From assembly GCA_035576005.1 (NCBI GenBank), contig DATLXH010000010.1:1-64000 (forward strand): 64,000 bases of DNA. The letters run 5' to 3'. Of this stretch, positions 34,312 through 42,618 are shown in pieces (position 1 is the stretch's first letter; each line of letters starts with the position of its first letter). Both the position numbers and the translations under genes were made by a program. The notes under the pieces are model-generated. The model ran no database searches. It was not told the origin of the DNA and saw only the letters and a program-made list of their open reading frames with translations. Source of the stretch: DATLXH01 sp035576005. GTDB taxonomy: Bacteria; Acidobacteriota; Thermoanaerobaculia; Gp7-AA8.

Positions 34312-35646
34312 ATGTCATTCACACGTCGGAATCTCATTTTCTCGAGCCTCGCCGGCACGGTCGCCGGACTTCTGGGCGGCAAACGCAGCGAGGCGCAGCA
34401 ACTGCGCGCCCGAGGGGAGAGCGGCCCACCGCCGAAACCGCTGACGGCGCGAAGGAGCCGTGGTCGCGCTCCGGTGATCACACCAAACGGCACCTCGCTC
34501 CCGTTTCGCATGGTCGGCGGAGTCAAGGAGTTTCATCTGATCGCCGAGCCGGTACGACGCGAGTTCGTCAATGGACTCGATGTCAATTGCTGGGGCTACA
34601 ACGGCGTCACGCCGGGACCGACCATCGAAGCAATCGAAGGCGATCGCGTCCGAATTCTCGTGACGAATAAGCTACCCGAGGGGACCTCGGTTCACTGGCA
34701 CGGCATGATCCTGCCCAACGGCATGGACGGGGTGAGCGGCCTCAACCAGCCGAAGATCCTGCCTGGCGAGACGTTCGCCTATGAGTACACGCTCCAGCAG
34801 ACCGGCACGCTCATGTACCACCCCCATTTCGACGAGATGACGCAGATCGCCCTCGGCATGCACGGCTTCTTCATCATTCATCCGCGCGATACGAGCGTTC
34901 GCCGCGTAGACCGCGACTTCGCAATCTTCCTCAACGAATGGTTCATCAAGCCGGGGACGGCCACACCCGACCCGACGGTGATGCTCGACTTCAACACCTT
35001 CACCATGAACGGCCGCGTCTTTCCCGGGACAGAGCCAATGCTCGTGCGTACCGGCGACCGTGTCCGCATCCGGCTGGGCAACCTGACCATGGACTCGCAT
35101 CCGATCCACATTCACGGACATGCGTTCTACATTACGGGCACTGACGCCGGAGCAATTCCGCAGAGCGCGTGGTGGCCCGAAACCTCCGCGAACGTTCCGG
35201 TTGGGACGACGCGCGACGTCGAGTTCACCGCGGACAACCCCGGCGATTGGGCGTTCCATTGTCACAAGACGCATCACGTCATGAATCAGATGGGGCACGA
35301 CCTCCCGAATCTCCTCGGCATCGATCCATCGAACACGCAGCAGCGTCTCAACAAGATCGTGCCGGGGACCATGGTGATGGGAACGACCGGCATGGGTGAC
35401 ATGGCGGAGCATCAGGGAATGATGGCGACGCCCCGCAACAGCATCGCCATGATGGGCGGTCAGGGTCCCTTTGGTCCGATCGACATGGGCGGCATGTTCA
35501 CCCTGGTCAAGGTGCGCGATGACATCGACTACAACCGCGATCCTGGCTGGTACAAGCAACCGCGAGGAACTTCGGCCTGGCGGGTCGATTCGATGTCCGT
35601 TGCCCCGACTGAGAAGCCTTCATCTCATGAGGGTCATGAGAAATGA
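34312..35646 (+). CDS. Tat-exported multicopper oxidase
   Basis: A 444-residue enzyme. A twin-arginine signal (TRRNLIFSSLAGTVAGLL) sends it folded to the periplasm. The copper ligands are all visible: HWHGM, YHPHFDE, HPIHIHGHAF, and HCHKTHHVMNQM (type 1 Cys with Met axial ligand), so mononuclear and trinuclear sites are complete. Met/Gly-rich tail segments (MVMGTTGMGDMAEHQGMM; MMGGQGPFGPIDMGGM) suit Cu(I) binding. Likely oxidises Cu(I) to less toxic Cu(II), as CueO/CopA do. GAGGGG lies nine bases upstream; the stop overlaps the cytochrome start. Confidence 0.94.
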   Translation: MSFTRRNLIFSSLAGTVAGLLGGKRSEAQQLRARGESGPPPKPLTARRSRGRAPVITPNGTSLPFRMVGGVKEFHLIAEPVRREFVNGLDVNCWGYNGVTPGPTIEAIEGDRVRILVTNKLPEGTSVHWHGMILPNGMDGVSGLNQPKILPGETFAYEYTLQQTGTLMYHPHFDEMTQIALGMHGFFIIHPRDTSVRRVDRDFAIFLNEWFIKPGTATPDPTVMLDFNTFTMNGRVFPGTEPMLVRTGDRVRIRLGNLTMDSHPIHIHGHAFYITGTDAGAIPQSAWWPETSANVPVGTTRDVEFTADNPGDWAFHCHKTHHVMNQMGHDLPNLLGIDPSNTQQRLNKIVPGTMVMGTTGMGDMAEHQGMMATPRNSIAMMGGQGPFGPIDMGGMFTLVKVRDDIDYNRDPGWYKQPRGTSAWRVDSMSVAPTEKPSSHEGHEK

Positions 35647-36272
35647 GGCGTGGCGTGAAAATCACGATCGGCATCGTCGTCGTGATCGCGGTACTGGGGA
35701 TCGCGATGATGCTATCGATGCTCCGCAAAGGATTCAGCTCCATGGACGAGCCCTCGGCGATGGAGTCCTTCATGGCCACGACGATGCGTCGCTATGCAGT
35801 GCCGTCCAATCTGAAGAACGCGAAGAACCCGTTACCTGTCACGGCGGAGATCGTCGGCGAGGGACGGTCGCATTTCGCCGACCACTGCGCCAGTTGTCAT
35901 GGGAATGACGGCAAGGGTCAGACATCGATGGGTCCGAAGATGTATCCCAGAGTTCCGGACATGACCCTGCCGGCGACGCAGTCTCAATCGGATGGCCAAC
36001 TATTCGCGACGATCGAGAACGGGATACGTCTGACAGGGATGCCGGCCTTCGGCGAAGGCAATGCAGAATCGGCATACGGCAGCTGGGGACTGGTGCACTT
36101 CATCCGCCACCTGCCGAAGATCACCGCCGAGGAGTTGGCGGGGATGGAAAAGCTCAACCCGAAGTCACCCGAGGAATGGCAGCAGTTGCAGGAAGAGGAA
36201 GCATTCCTGGCAGAGGGCGGCGACGTTCCTGCGCCTGCGCCGGCAGCTCACAACCCAAAGCCACATCACTGA
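35643..36272 (+). CDS. Membrane-anchored cytochrome c
   Basis: A 209-residue protein with one N-terminal helix (ITIGIVVVIAVLGIAMML) and a class I haem site CASCHGNDGKG near residue 83; TGMPAF supplies the probable Met axial ligand. Coupled to the multicopper oxidase by an ATGA overlap, it may pass electrons to or from that oxidase. The C-terminus is Glu-rich, then Pro/Ala/His (PAPAPAAHNPKPHH), possibly metal-binding. Confidence 0.92.
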   Translation: MRRGVKITIGIVVVIAVLGIAMMLSMLRKGFSSMDEPSAMESFMATTMRRYAVPSNLKNAKNPLPVTAEIVGEGRSHFADHCASCHGNDGKGQTSMGPKMYPRVPDMTLPATQSQSDGQLFATIENGIRLTGMPAFGEGNAESAYGSWGLVHFIRHLPKITAEELAGMEKLNPKSPEEWQQLQEEEAFLAEGGDVPAPAPAAHNPKPHH

Positions 36273-36293
36273 TTCAACTAAGGACAAACCACT

Positions 36294-36599
36294 ATGAGAA
36301 GAATCACAGTCGTATCACTGATGCTCCTCTTCACTGCAACGTTGCTCCTTGCTCACGCCGGTGAAGTACACACCTACCTCGGCACAGTCACGAAGATCAA
36401 CGCGGATGGCTCATTCGTCATCAGGATGACGAACGGAAAGGATCGCACGGTTCTCGTTTCGAAGAGCACAACCTACAACCACGCTGATGGCCATGCCGGT
36501 AAGCGCTCAGAGATCACGGTCGGCAGGCGCGTCGCCGCAAAGATCTCGAAAGACGCGAAGACCGCGTTGAACGTGAAGATGAGCGGCACAAGGAAATGA
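36294..36599 (+). CDS. Small periplasmic protein, DUF5666-like
   Basis: A 101-residue protein with a signal (LMLLFTATLLLAHA). The mature part is a small beta-barrel-like domain: YLGTVTKINADGSFVIRMTN, then VGRRVAAKI, similar in pattern to DUF5666/OB-like proteins. HAGEVH and NHADGHAGK add histidines. AAGGAC precedes the ATG. It follows the cytochrome by 21 bases, so likely in the same operon; exact role unknown. Confidence 0.75.
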   Translation: MRRITVVSLMLLFTATLLLAHAGEVHTYLGTVTKINADGSFVIRMTNGKDRTVLVSKSTTYNHADGHAGKRSEITVGRRVAAKISKDAKTALNVKMSGTRK

Positions 36600-36613
36600 C
36601 CAGGCAGGATATA

Positions 36614-36711
36614 TGTGGCCGGACATTCCAATGTCCGGCGGCCCTTCGAACTTGTTGTCAGAACCGATCGTGTCTCTTAATAACCGCCGGACATTGGAAT
36701 GTCCGGCCACA
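36614..36711. repeat. Nested palindromic repeat, GGCCGGACATT family
   Basis: TGTGGCCGGACATTCCAATG ... CATTGGAATGTCCGGCCACA inverted arms; each arm contains CCGGACATTCCAATGTCCGG or its mirror. Second copy of the unit at 19341. It sits between the DUF5666-like gene and the four-helix copper protein. Confidence 0.85.
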
Positions 36712-36744
36712 ATTTCACCGCTCACCACCTCGAGGAGAAAGATC

Positions 36745-37104
36745 ATGAGTCACACCGAACATCACGCGGAAATGGAACGCTGCATCAAGGCATGTCAGGA
36801 TTGCGCACAAAGCTGCGAGGAATGCTTCGGCGACTGCGTGCGCATGGATATGCCGGGCATGGCGAAGTGCATTCAGCTCTGCCGCGATTGCGCCGACGTC
36901 TGCTCGACGAATGTCCAGCTGATGGCCCGCGGCAGCGACTTTAATCTCTGCGACCGCTGCGCGGAGATCTGCGACCAGTGCGCGGATGAGTGTGAGCGGA
37001 TGGCCGCCCAACACAAAGGCGAGCATGCCGAGATGCTGAAGCGCTGCGCGGAAGCGTGCCGTCGATGCGCCGAGTCATGTCGCAAGATGGCGAAGGCGTC
37101 GTAA
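36745..37104 (+). CDS. Four-helix-bundle copper storage protein (DUF326/Csp-like)
   Basis: A 119-residue protein with 19 cysteines, mostly in C-x3-C and C-x2-C spacing along helices (CIKACQDCAQSCEECF; CDRCAEICDQCADEC; CAEACRRCAESC). This is the pattern of copper storage proteins, whose four-helix bundle is lined with Cys and holds many Cu(I). No signal peptide, so cytosolic (Csp3-like). GAGGAG lies eight bases before the ATG. It stands between the oxidase block and the copper ATPase. Confidence 0.92.
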   Translation: MSHTEHHAEMERCIKACQDCAQSCEECFGDCVRMDMPGMAKCIQLCRDCADVCSTNVQLMARGSDFNLCDRCAEICDQCADECERMAAQHKGEHAEMLKRCAEACRRCAESCRKMAKAS

Positions 37105-37131
37105 CTGCTGAAATGACTCGACCCACGAAGG

Positions 37132-37268
37132 GGCGAAGCCTTTGGAGTGCGGCAGCCGCAGCTGCCGCTTTCTGTGTCACGTCGCGAATCTTCCTGGGTA
37201 AGAATTTTCAACCACGCGAGTTCTACACCAAAGCGCAGCTGCGGCTGCCGTACTCCAACGCTTCGCAG
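37132..37268. repeat. Imperfect inverted repeat, GGAGTGCGGCAGCCG type
   Basis: Left arm GCGAAGCCTTTGGAGTGCGG-CAGCCGCAGCTGCC and right arm GGCTGCCGTACTCCAACGCT pair over about 40 bases with a ~50-base centre. Non-coding, MITE-like. It lies upstream of the copper ATPase gene. Confidence 0.75.
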
Positions 37269-37380
37269 TTCCTTCTGCGAGCACATGCCGGGGCGAAAAT
37301 GGGTGGAGGGTGTAAGGGTCTCCTCGAACGTTCGTCATTCCTCACTGCAGCGGAATTCGCACAGAAAGTTCGAAGGAGAG

Positions 37381-40047
37381 ATGATGTCGATGCCTGATGA
37401 AGCTCACGTGAGTGCGCAGCCGGTCCGCGACCCGGTCTGTGGAATGTCGGTCAATCCGAGTCGCGCGGCGGGTAGCTCTACTCTCGAGGGGAAGGAGTAT
37501 TTCTTCTGCTCGAAGGGCTGCAAACAAAAATTCGATGCCGCGCCGGCGCAGTATCTGAAGCCCGCGCCAACGACGCCGACTACGCCTCGTGATGAGCAGC
37601 CTCCGAGTTCGCAGACGGTGCGCGATCCGGTTTGTGGGATGTCGGTGAACCCCGCTCGCGCGGCGGGTAACTCCGTTCTAAAGGGTGCGGAGTATTTCTT
37701 CTGTTCGCAGGGCTGCAAACAAAAGTTCGAAACCGATCCCTCGAATTATGTCGCCGGGCCAGACAACTTTGCTGCACCGACGCCCATCAGGCCAGCGACG
37801 TCTCCAACGATTCAGGCCGACGAGTACACCTGCCCGATGCATCCCGAAGTGCGGCAATCGGGACCAGGATCCTGCCCAAAGTGCGGGATGGCGCTGGAGC
37901 CTTCCGGAGTCCCGGTGCAGACCACGAGGACCGAATGGACCTGTCCCATGCATCCCGAGATTGTTCGCGATGTCGCGGGGAGTTGCCCCATCTGCGGCAT
38001 GGCGCTCGAGCCGCGAACCGTCACCGCAGAGGAAAAGGAGAATCCCGAGCTTCGCGACATGACGCGACGCTTGTGGATCAGCGTCATCCTCACGGCTCCG
38101 CTCGTCTTCTTCGTCATGGGTCGCCACCTCCCCGGATTCTCGTTCGCCGAGCGCGTGATGATGTCTCCTTTCGGGCCGTGGCTCGAGCTGATCCTGGCGA
38201 CACCGGTCGTCCTCTGGTGCGGGTGGCCATTTTTCGTCCGCGCCTGGTACTCGATCGTCCACCGCAGCCTGAACATGTTTACGCTGATCGGACTCGGGGT
38301 CGCGGTCTCGTACGTTTACAGCGTCATCGCAACGCTGGCGCCCGGCATCTTCCCCGCTTCGCTGCGAGAAGGTGGCACGGGTGCGGTTGGCGTTTACTTC
38401 GAAGCCGCCGCAGTGATCGTGGCGCTCGTGCTGGTGGGTCAGGTGCTCGAATTGCGCGCGCGGAGCCAGACCGGTGCAGCCATTCGCGCTCTGCTGAACC
38501 TCGCGCCGAAGATGGCGCGGCGTGTTGCTGCAGACGGGAGTGAGGAAGATGTCCCGCTCGATCAGGTGCAGATCGGCGACAGGCTCCGCATTCGTCCGGG
38601 AGAGAAGGTGCCCGTCGACGGCCTCGTGGCAGAGGGGACGAGCAGCGTCGATGAATCGATGATGACGGGCGAGCCGATTCCGATCGAGAAGCACGCAGGC
38701 GATCGCGTCATCGGAGCGACTGTCAATGGTACGGGAGCTCTGATCATCACAGCCGATCGTATCGGGAGTGACACGCTCCTCTCTCAGATCATCCGCATGG
38801 TGGCTGAGGCCCAGCGCAGCCGCGCGCCAATCCAGAAGCTTGCCGATTCCGTGGCCTCCTGGTTCGTACCACTCGTCATCGGTATCGCCATCATCACATT
38901 CGCCATCTGGGCGATATTCGGGCCAGAGCCTCGGCTGGTGTACGCCCTCGTCAACGCTGTCGCCGTCCTCATCATCGCCTGCCCCTGCGCGCTTGGGCTT
39001 GCGACACCGATGTCGATCATGGTCGCCAGTGGACGGGGAGCGTCCGCCGGTGTTCTCTTCAAGAACGCTGAGGCGATCGAAATCCTCCGTTCGGTTGACA
39101 CGCTGGTCGTAGACAAGACAGGGACGCTCACTGTCGGCAAACCGAAGCTCGTTACCGTCAAGCCGACCGCGGGTTTCTCCGAGACCGACGTGCTCACATA
39201 CGCGGCCGCGCTCGAAAGGGGGAGCGAACATCCCCTCGCGGCGGCGATTCTCGATGGGGCGAAGGAGCGCGGCATCCACGTGACGAACGCTTCCGATTTT
39301 CAATCCGTTACCGGAAAAGGCGTAGTGGGATCTGTGGGTGGACGCCGCATCGGTCTCGGGAACCGCGCGCTTCTCGAGTCAATCGAGGTCGCCGAGTCGG
39401 ATCCTGCTGCGGCTGAAGCGCTCCGTGCAGAAGGGCAGACGGTGATGTACCTCGCATTCGATGGAAAGCTGGCAGGCCTCCTCGGTGTGGCCGATCCGAT
39501 CAAGGAGACGACGCCTGAGGCCATTCGCGCGCTGCACGACGAAGGTTTGAGGATCGTGATGCTAACGGGCGACAGCAGGACCACCGCGATGGCCGTAGCT
39601 AAGACTCTCGGCATCGACGAAGTAATTGCCGAGGTCCTGCCGGAGCAGAAAGCGGAAACCATCAGGAAGCTACAGGCCAGTGGGAAGAAAGTAGCGATGG
39701 CAGGTGACGGCATCAACGATGCGCCGGGACTCGCGCAGGCCGAAGTCGGCATCGCGATGGGGACTGGAACCGACGTCGCGATGGAGAGCGCCGATGTGAC
39801 GCTCGTGAAAGGCGACCTGCGCGGCATCGTGCGCGCGCGGCGTCTGAGTCGTGCCACGATCCGCAACATCCGGCAGAACCTCTTCTGGGCGTTCGTCTAC
39901 AACGCGGCGGGGGTACCGGTGGCGGCCGGCATTCTCTATCCGTTCTTCGGAATTCTGTTGAGTCCGATGATCGCCGCGGCGGCGATGAGTTTGAGCTCCG
40001 TGTCGGTCATTGCGAATGCGTTGAGGTTGAGGACGGTCAAGGTCTAG
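37381..40047 (+). CDS. copA: Copper-translocating P1B-type ATPase with doubled YHS and metal-binding modules
   Basis: An 888-residue pump. N-terminus: two YHS domains (DPVCGMSVNPSRAAG and DPVCGMSVNPARAAG) and two heavy-metal-binding domains (YTCPMHPEV...CPKCGM; WTCPMHPEI...CPICGM). Then eight membrane helices with the Cu(I) motifs CPCALGLATP, YN, and MSLSSVSVIANA; actuator TGEP; phosphorylation DKTGT; SEHPLA; hinge GDGINDAPGLA. These fit the P1B-1 Cu(I) class. It should export cytosolic Cu(I) to the periplasm for the oxidase and binding proteins. GAAGGAGAG abuts the ATG at 37381, which is preferred to a longer frame through the upstream repeat. Confidence 0.94.
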   Translation: MMSMPDEAHVSAQPVRDPVCGMSVNPSRAAGSSTLEGKEYFFCSKGCKQKFDAAPAQYLKPAPTTPTTPRDEQPPSSQTVRDPVCGMSVNPARAAGNSVLKGAEYFFCSQGCKQKFETDPSNYVAGPDNFAAPTPIRPATSPTIQADEYTCPMHPEVRQSGPGSCPKCGMALEPSGVPVQTTRTEWTCPMHPEIVRDVAGSCPICGMALEPRTVTAEEKENPELRDMTRRLWISVILTAPLVFFVMGRHLPGFSFAERVMMSPFGPWLELILATPVVLWCGWPFFVRAWYSIVHRSLNMFTLIGLGVAVSYVYSVIATLAPGIFPASLREGGTGAVGVYFEAAAVIVALVLVGQVLELRARSQTGAAIRALLNLAPKMARRVAADGSEEDVPLDQVQIGDRLRIRPGEKVPVDGLVAEGTSSVDESMMTGEPIPIEKHAGDRVIGATVNGTGALIITADRIGSDTLLSQIIRMVAEAQRSRAPIQKLADSVASWFVPLVIGIAIITFAIWAIFGPEPRLVYALVNAVAVLIIACPCALGLATPMSIMVASGRGASAGVLFKNAEAIEILRSVDTLVVDKTGTLTVGKPKLVTVKPTAGFSETDVLTYAAALERGSEHPLAAAILDGAKERGIHVTNASDFQSVTGKGVVGSVGGRRIGLGNRALLESIEVAESDPAAAEALRAEGQTVMYLAFDGKLAGLLGVADPIKETTPEAIRALHDEGLRIVMLTGDSRTTAMAVAKTLGIDEVIAEVLPEQKAETIRKLQASGKKVAMAGDGINDAPGLAQAEVGIAMGTGTDVAMESADVTLVKGDLRGIVRARRLSRATIRNIRQNLFWAFVYNAAGVPVAAGILYPFFGILLSPMIAAAAMSLSSVSVIANALRLRTVKV

Positions 40048-40092
40048 TAGGGCGATTCGCTATCTGGCTTAGCGGGTTAGCTAGCTTAGCTA

Positions 40093-40245
40093 GCCGCGAA
40101 GCGGCGTCCCCTCTCCCCGGCGGGGGAGAGGGAAGCGAGCGAAGCGAAGCAGGGTGAGGGGCGTGACGCTCTCGCGATCCGATAGATAAACAGCGCGATT
40201 CTCGTATCTCTCGCGGCCCCTCGCGGACCCTCGCGTCCTCATTGC
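40093..40245 (+). repeat. Copy of ~175-bp GC-rich repeat, shortened
   Basis: GCCGCGAAGCGGC end, CCCTCTCCCCGGCGGGGGAG hairpin and AAGCGAAGCAGGG block. The right half is rearranged (CCCCTCGCGGACCCTCGCG). Confidence 0.8.
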
Positions 40246-40257
40246 GGACCGTTTCGC

Positions 40258-40866
40258 TCACTTTCCCGTCAACATTCCCTTCCACTGTTTCATCTGATCC
40301 ACTTCCCTCTGCTGCGCATCAATGATGGCTTGCGCGAGGGTCTTCACTTCCTGATGCTCGGCTTTCGTCATCGCCTCGCGTGACATCTCGATTGCGCCCA
40401 CGTGGTGCGGAGTCATCATGTCGATGAACATGAGGTCGTAATCCTTTCCCGCCTTCATCGTACTCATGTGAGTCATGTCCATATTCATCGATGATTTCAT
40501 CCCGGGCATGTCCATGTTCTCGGCCGTGGGGGCGCCCGAGTACCAGAGGTCTCGCCAGGTCGTCATCTGATCGATCTCCTTCTGCTGATCGACCGGAATC
40601 CTCGTCACCAGCTCCTTGAGCAGTGGGTGCTCGATTTTTTCCTGAGCCATCTTCGCCATGGCGATCGCGGCCAGGTGATGCTTTGACATCGTGTCGAGAA
40701 ACTGCAGATCGTAAGAGGCCGGGGCATTGGCCGGCATCGATGAATCCGTTGCCGTAGCCGCGGTTGTCATGGCCGGATCGGTGGTGGCCACCTTCTCCCC
40801 GCCGCACCCGGTCGTAAGGGCGATTGACAGCAAAACTGCCGGAAACGAGAGTCTCATTCGCTTCAT
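40258..40866 (-). CDS. DUF305 lipoprotein
   Basis: A 202-residue lipoprotein (lipobox IALTTGCGG). Two DUF305 halves, each with a helix DLQFLDTMSKHHLAAIAMAK or DLMFIDMMTPHHVGAIEMS, holding the conserved HH pair, joined by a Met-rich segment (MDMPGMKSSMNMDMTHMS). DUF305 proteins recur beside copper and heavy-metal genes; the His and Met suggest copper binding. Convergent with the copper ATPase. The start at 40866 begins the signal; GGAAGGGG lies about 14 bases upstream. Confidence 0.9.
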   Translation of the reverse strand: MKRMRLSFPAVLLSIALTTGCGGEKVATTDPAMTTAATATDSSMPANAPASYDLQFLDTMSKHHLAAIAMAKMAQEKIEHPLLKELVTRIPVDQQKEIDQMTTWRDLWYSGAPTAENMDMPGMKSSMNMDMTHMSTMKAGKDYDLMFIDMMTPHHVGAIEMSREAMTKAEHQEVKTLAQAIIDAQQREVDQMKQWKGMLTGK

Positions 40867-40898
40867 CAGATGGTTCCCCTTCCTGAACAACGTCGCGT

Positions 40899-40918
40899 GA
40901 CAGACAAGAGTGTCTGTC
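40899..40918. repeat. Short perfect palindrome
   Basis: GACAGACA-AGAG-TGTCTGTC, in the divergent region between the DUF305 and M16 genes. It could be a regulator site or a dispersed repeat core; no evidence decides. Confidence 0.5.
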
Positions 40919-41097
40919 CTACATAGAGGCCCTTCATTACTCTTGCCATCGCCGTTTGCGACAGGGCGGGGACCACTGGGCGGGGCTTGCCTCCGGGTCC
41001 GGCATTGACTCTGCTGGCTCGCTCTGATACGAACGGGCCGCGATCCGCCGATATCTGGCGTGCTCTATCCCAGTTCAGGCGTTTCAAGGAGATTTGC

Positions 41098-42618
41098 ATG
41101 AGAAATCGATTCATCCAGGCGGCGATTACCGCAGTGATTCTGGCGAGTGGAGTTTCGTTGAATGCGCAGGATCTGGCTGCGTTCGAAAAGAAAGTTACCA
41201 CTCGGAAGCTGGCGAACGGATTGACAGTGTTGATCGTTGAGCGACCGGAGGCTCCCGTCTTCTCGTTCTTCACTCACGTCGATGCCGGGAGTGCTCAGGA
41301 AGTCCCGGGGATCACAGGGCTCGCGCACATGTTCGAGCATATGGCGTTCAAGGGAACTCCTGTGATCGGCACAAAAGACTACGCAACCGAGAAGAAGGCG
41401 CTCGAGAAGGTCGAGCGTGCCTACATGGCGTACGACGCTGCGCGGCGCTCCGAGGTAGGGCGCGATGACAAGAGAACCGCGGAGATGGAGAAGGCGTGGA
41501 AAGACTCGATCGCCGAGGCTGACAAGGGCGTGGTCCTCAATGAGTTCGGGGAGATCATCGATCGCAGCGGCGGGGTCGGATTAAACGCCTTTACCAGCAG
41601 TGACGAGACGGGCTACTTTTACTCGCTCCCTTCGAACCGTGTCGAGCTCTGGGCATACCTCGAGTCCGAGCGTTTCCTCCAGCCGGTCATGCGCGAGTTC
41701 TACAAAGAGCGCGACGTCGTGATGGAAGAGCGGAGGATGCGTACGGACAGCAATCCCATCGGCAAGCTCGTCGAGCAATTCCTCGGGGCTGCCTACATCG
41801 CACATCCGTACGGTTACGCAGTCGTCGGCTGGCCATCGGATCTGACGAGTTTCTCGGCCAGTGACGCGGATAAGTTCTTCAAGACCTACTACGTGCCCTC
41901 GAACATGGTCGTCACTCTCGTGGGCGATGTGAAGGCATCCACCGCGATGCCGATCATTGAGAAATACTTCGGTCGGCTGCCTTCCAGACCGAAACCCGAG
42001 CCTCTTCGAACGACCGAGCCGCCCCAGGGGTCTGAGAAGCTGGTCACGCTCACGGATAAATCGCAACCCTTCTACATCGAGGGTTATCACAAACCGAGTG
42101 CGACACATCCTGATGACGCGATCTACGACGTCATCGGAGACCTTATGTCCAGTGGCCGGACCTCCCGCCTCTACCGGGCGCTCGTACGCGACAAGAAAGT
42201 CGCCGCTGCCAGTGCCGGCTTCAGCGGATTCCCGGGACAGAAATACCCGAACCTCTTCGCATTCTTTGCAGTCCCTTCGCCGGGTCATACGGTCGATGAA
42301 GTGCGCAATGCCATCCGCGCCGAGATTGACCGCCTGCGCAACGAGGACGTCACCGATGACGAGTTGAGAATGGTCAAGACCCGAGCGAAGGCCGATCTCA
42401 TTCGCGGGCTGGACAGCAATCAGGGCCTGGCCCGGCAGCTCGGAACGGCTCAGGCGCGCTTCGGCGACTGGCGTGAACTCTTCCGTCAGGTCGACAAGAT
42501 CGACAAGGTAAGCAAGGCAGATGTCCGTCGCATCGCCAACGCCACATTCACGGCCGACAATCGTACGGTCGGCGTCATCCAATCAACCCAGATGGCCAAG
42601 ACCAAGGGGAGCGAGTAA
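41098..42618 (+). CDS. M16-family zinc peptidase, catalytic subunit
   Basis: A 506-residue exported peptidase (signal FIQAAITAVILASGVSLNAQ). The inverted zinc motif HxxEH is HMFEH near residue 80, with a distal Glu in NEFGEIID, then the second M16 half (YYVPSNMVVTLVGDV). An insertion of about 45 charged residues separates the zinc motif from the distal Glu. AAGGAG lies nine bases before the ATG. Its stop overlaps the next start (TAATG); the pair should form a periplasmic heterodimer as in other two-gene M16 loci. Confidence 0.93.
   Translation: MRNRFIQAAITAVILASGVSLNAQDLAAFEKKVTTRKLANGLTVLIVERPEAPVFSFFTHVDAGSAQEVPGITGLAHMFEHMAFKGTPVIGTKDYATEKKALEKVERAYMAYDAARRSEVGRDDKRTAEMEKAWKDSIAEADKGVVLNEFGEIIDRSGGVGLNAFTSSDETGYFYSLPSNRVELWAYLESERFLQPVMREFYKERDVVMEERRMRTDSNPIGKLVEQFLGAAYIAHPYGYAVVGWPSDLTSFSASDADKFFKTYYVPSNMVVTLVGDVKASTAMPIIEKYFGRLPSRPKPEPLRTTEPPQGSEKLVTLTDKSQPFYIEGYHKPSATHPDDAIYDVIGDLMSSGRTSRLYRALVRDKKVAAASAGFSGFPGQKYPNLFAFFAVPSPGHTVDEVRNAIRAEIDRLRNEDVTDDELRMVKTRAKADLIRGLDSNQGLARQLGTAQARFGDWRELFRQVDKIDKVSKADVRRIANATFTADNRTVGVIQSTQMAKTKGSE

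Noticed and set aside
37678..39303. A 541-codon open frame antisense to the copper ATPase gene
   Set aside because: The sense strand is an intact, motif-complete P1B ATPase; the antisense product is unlike any protein family and has no ribosome-binding site.
40048..40257. A gene between the copper ATPase and DUF305
   Set aside because: The stretch is mainly a dispersed repeat copy; open frames there are repeat-derived.
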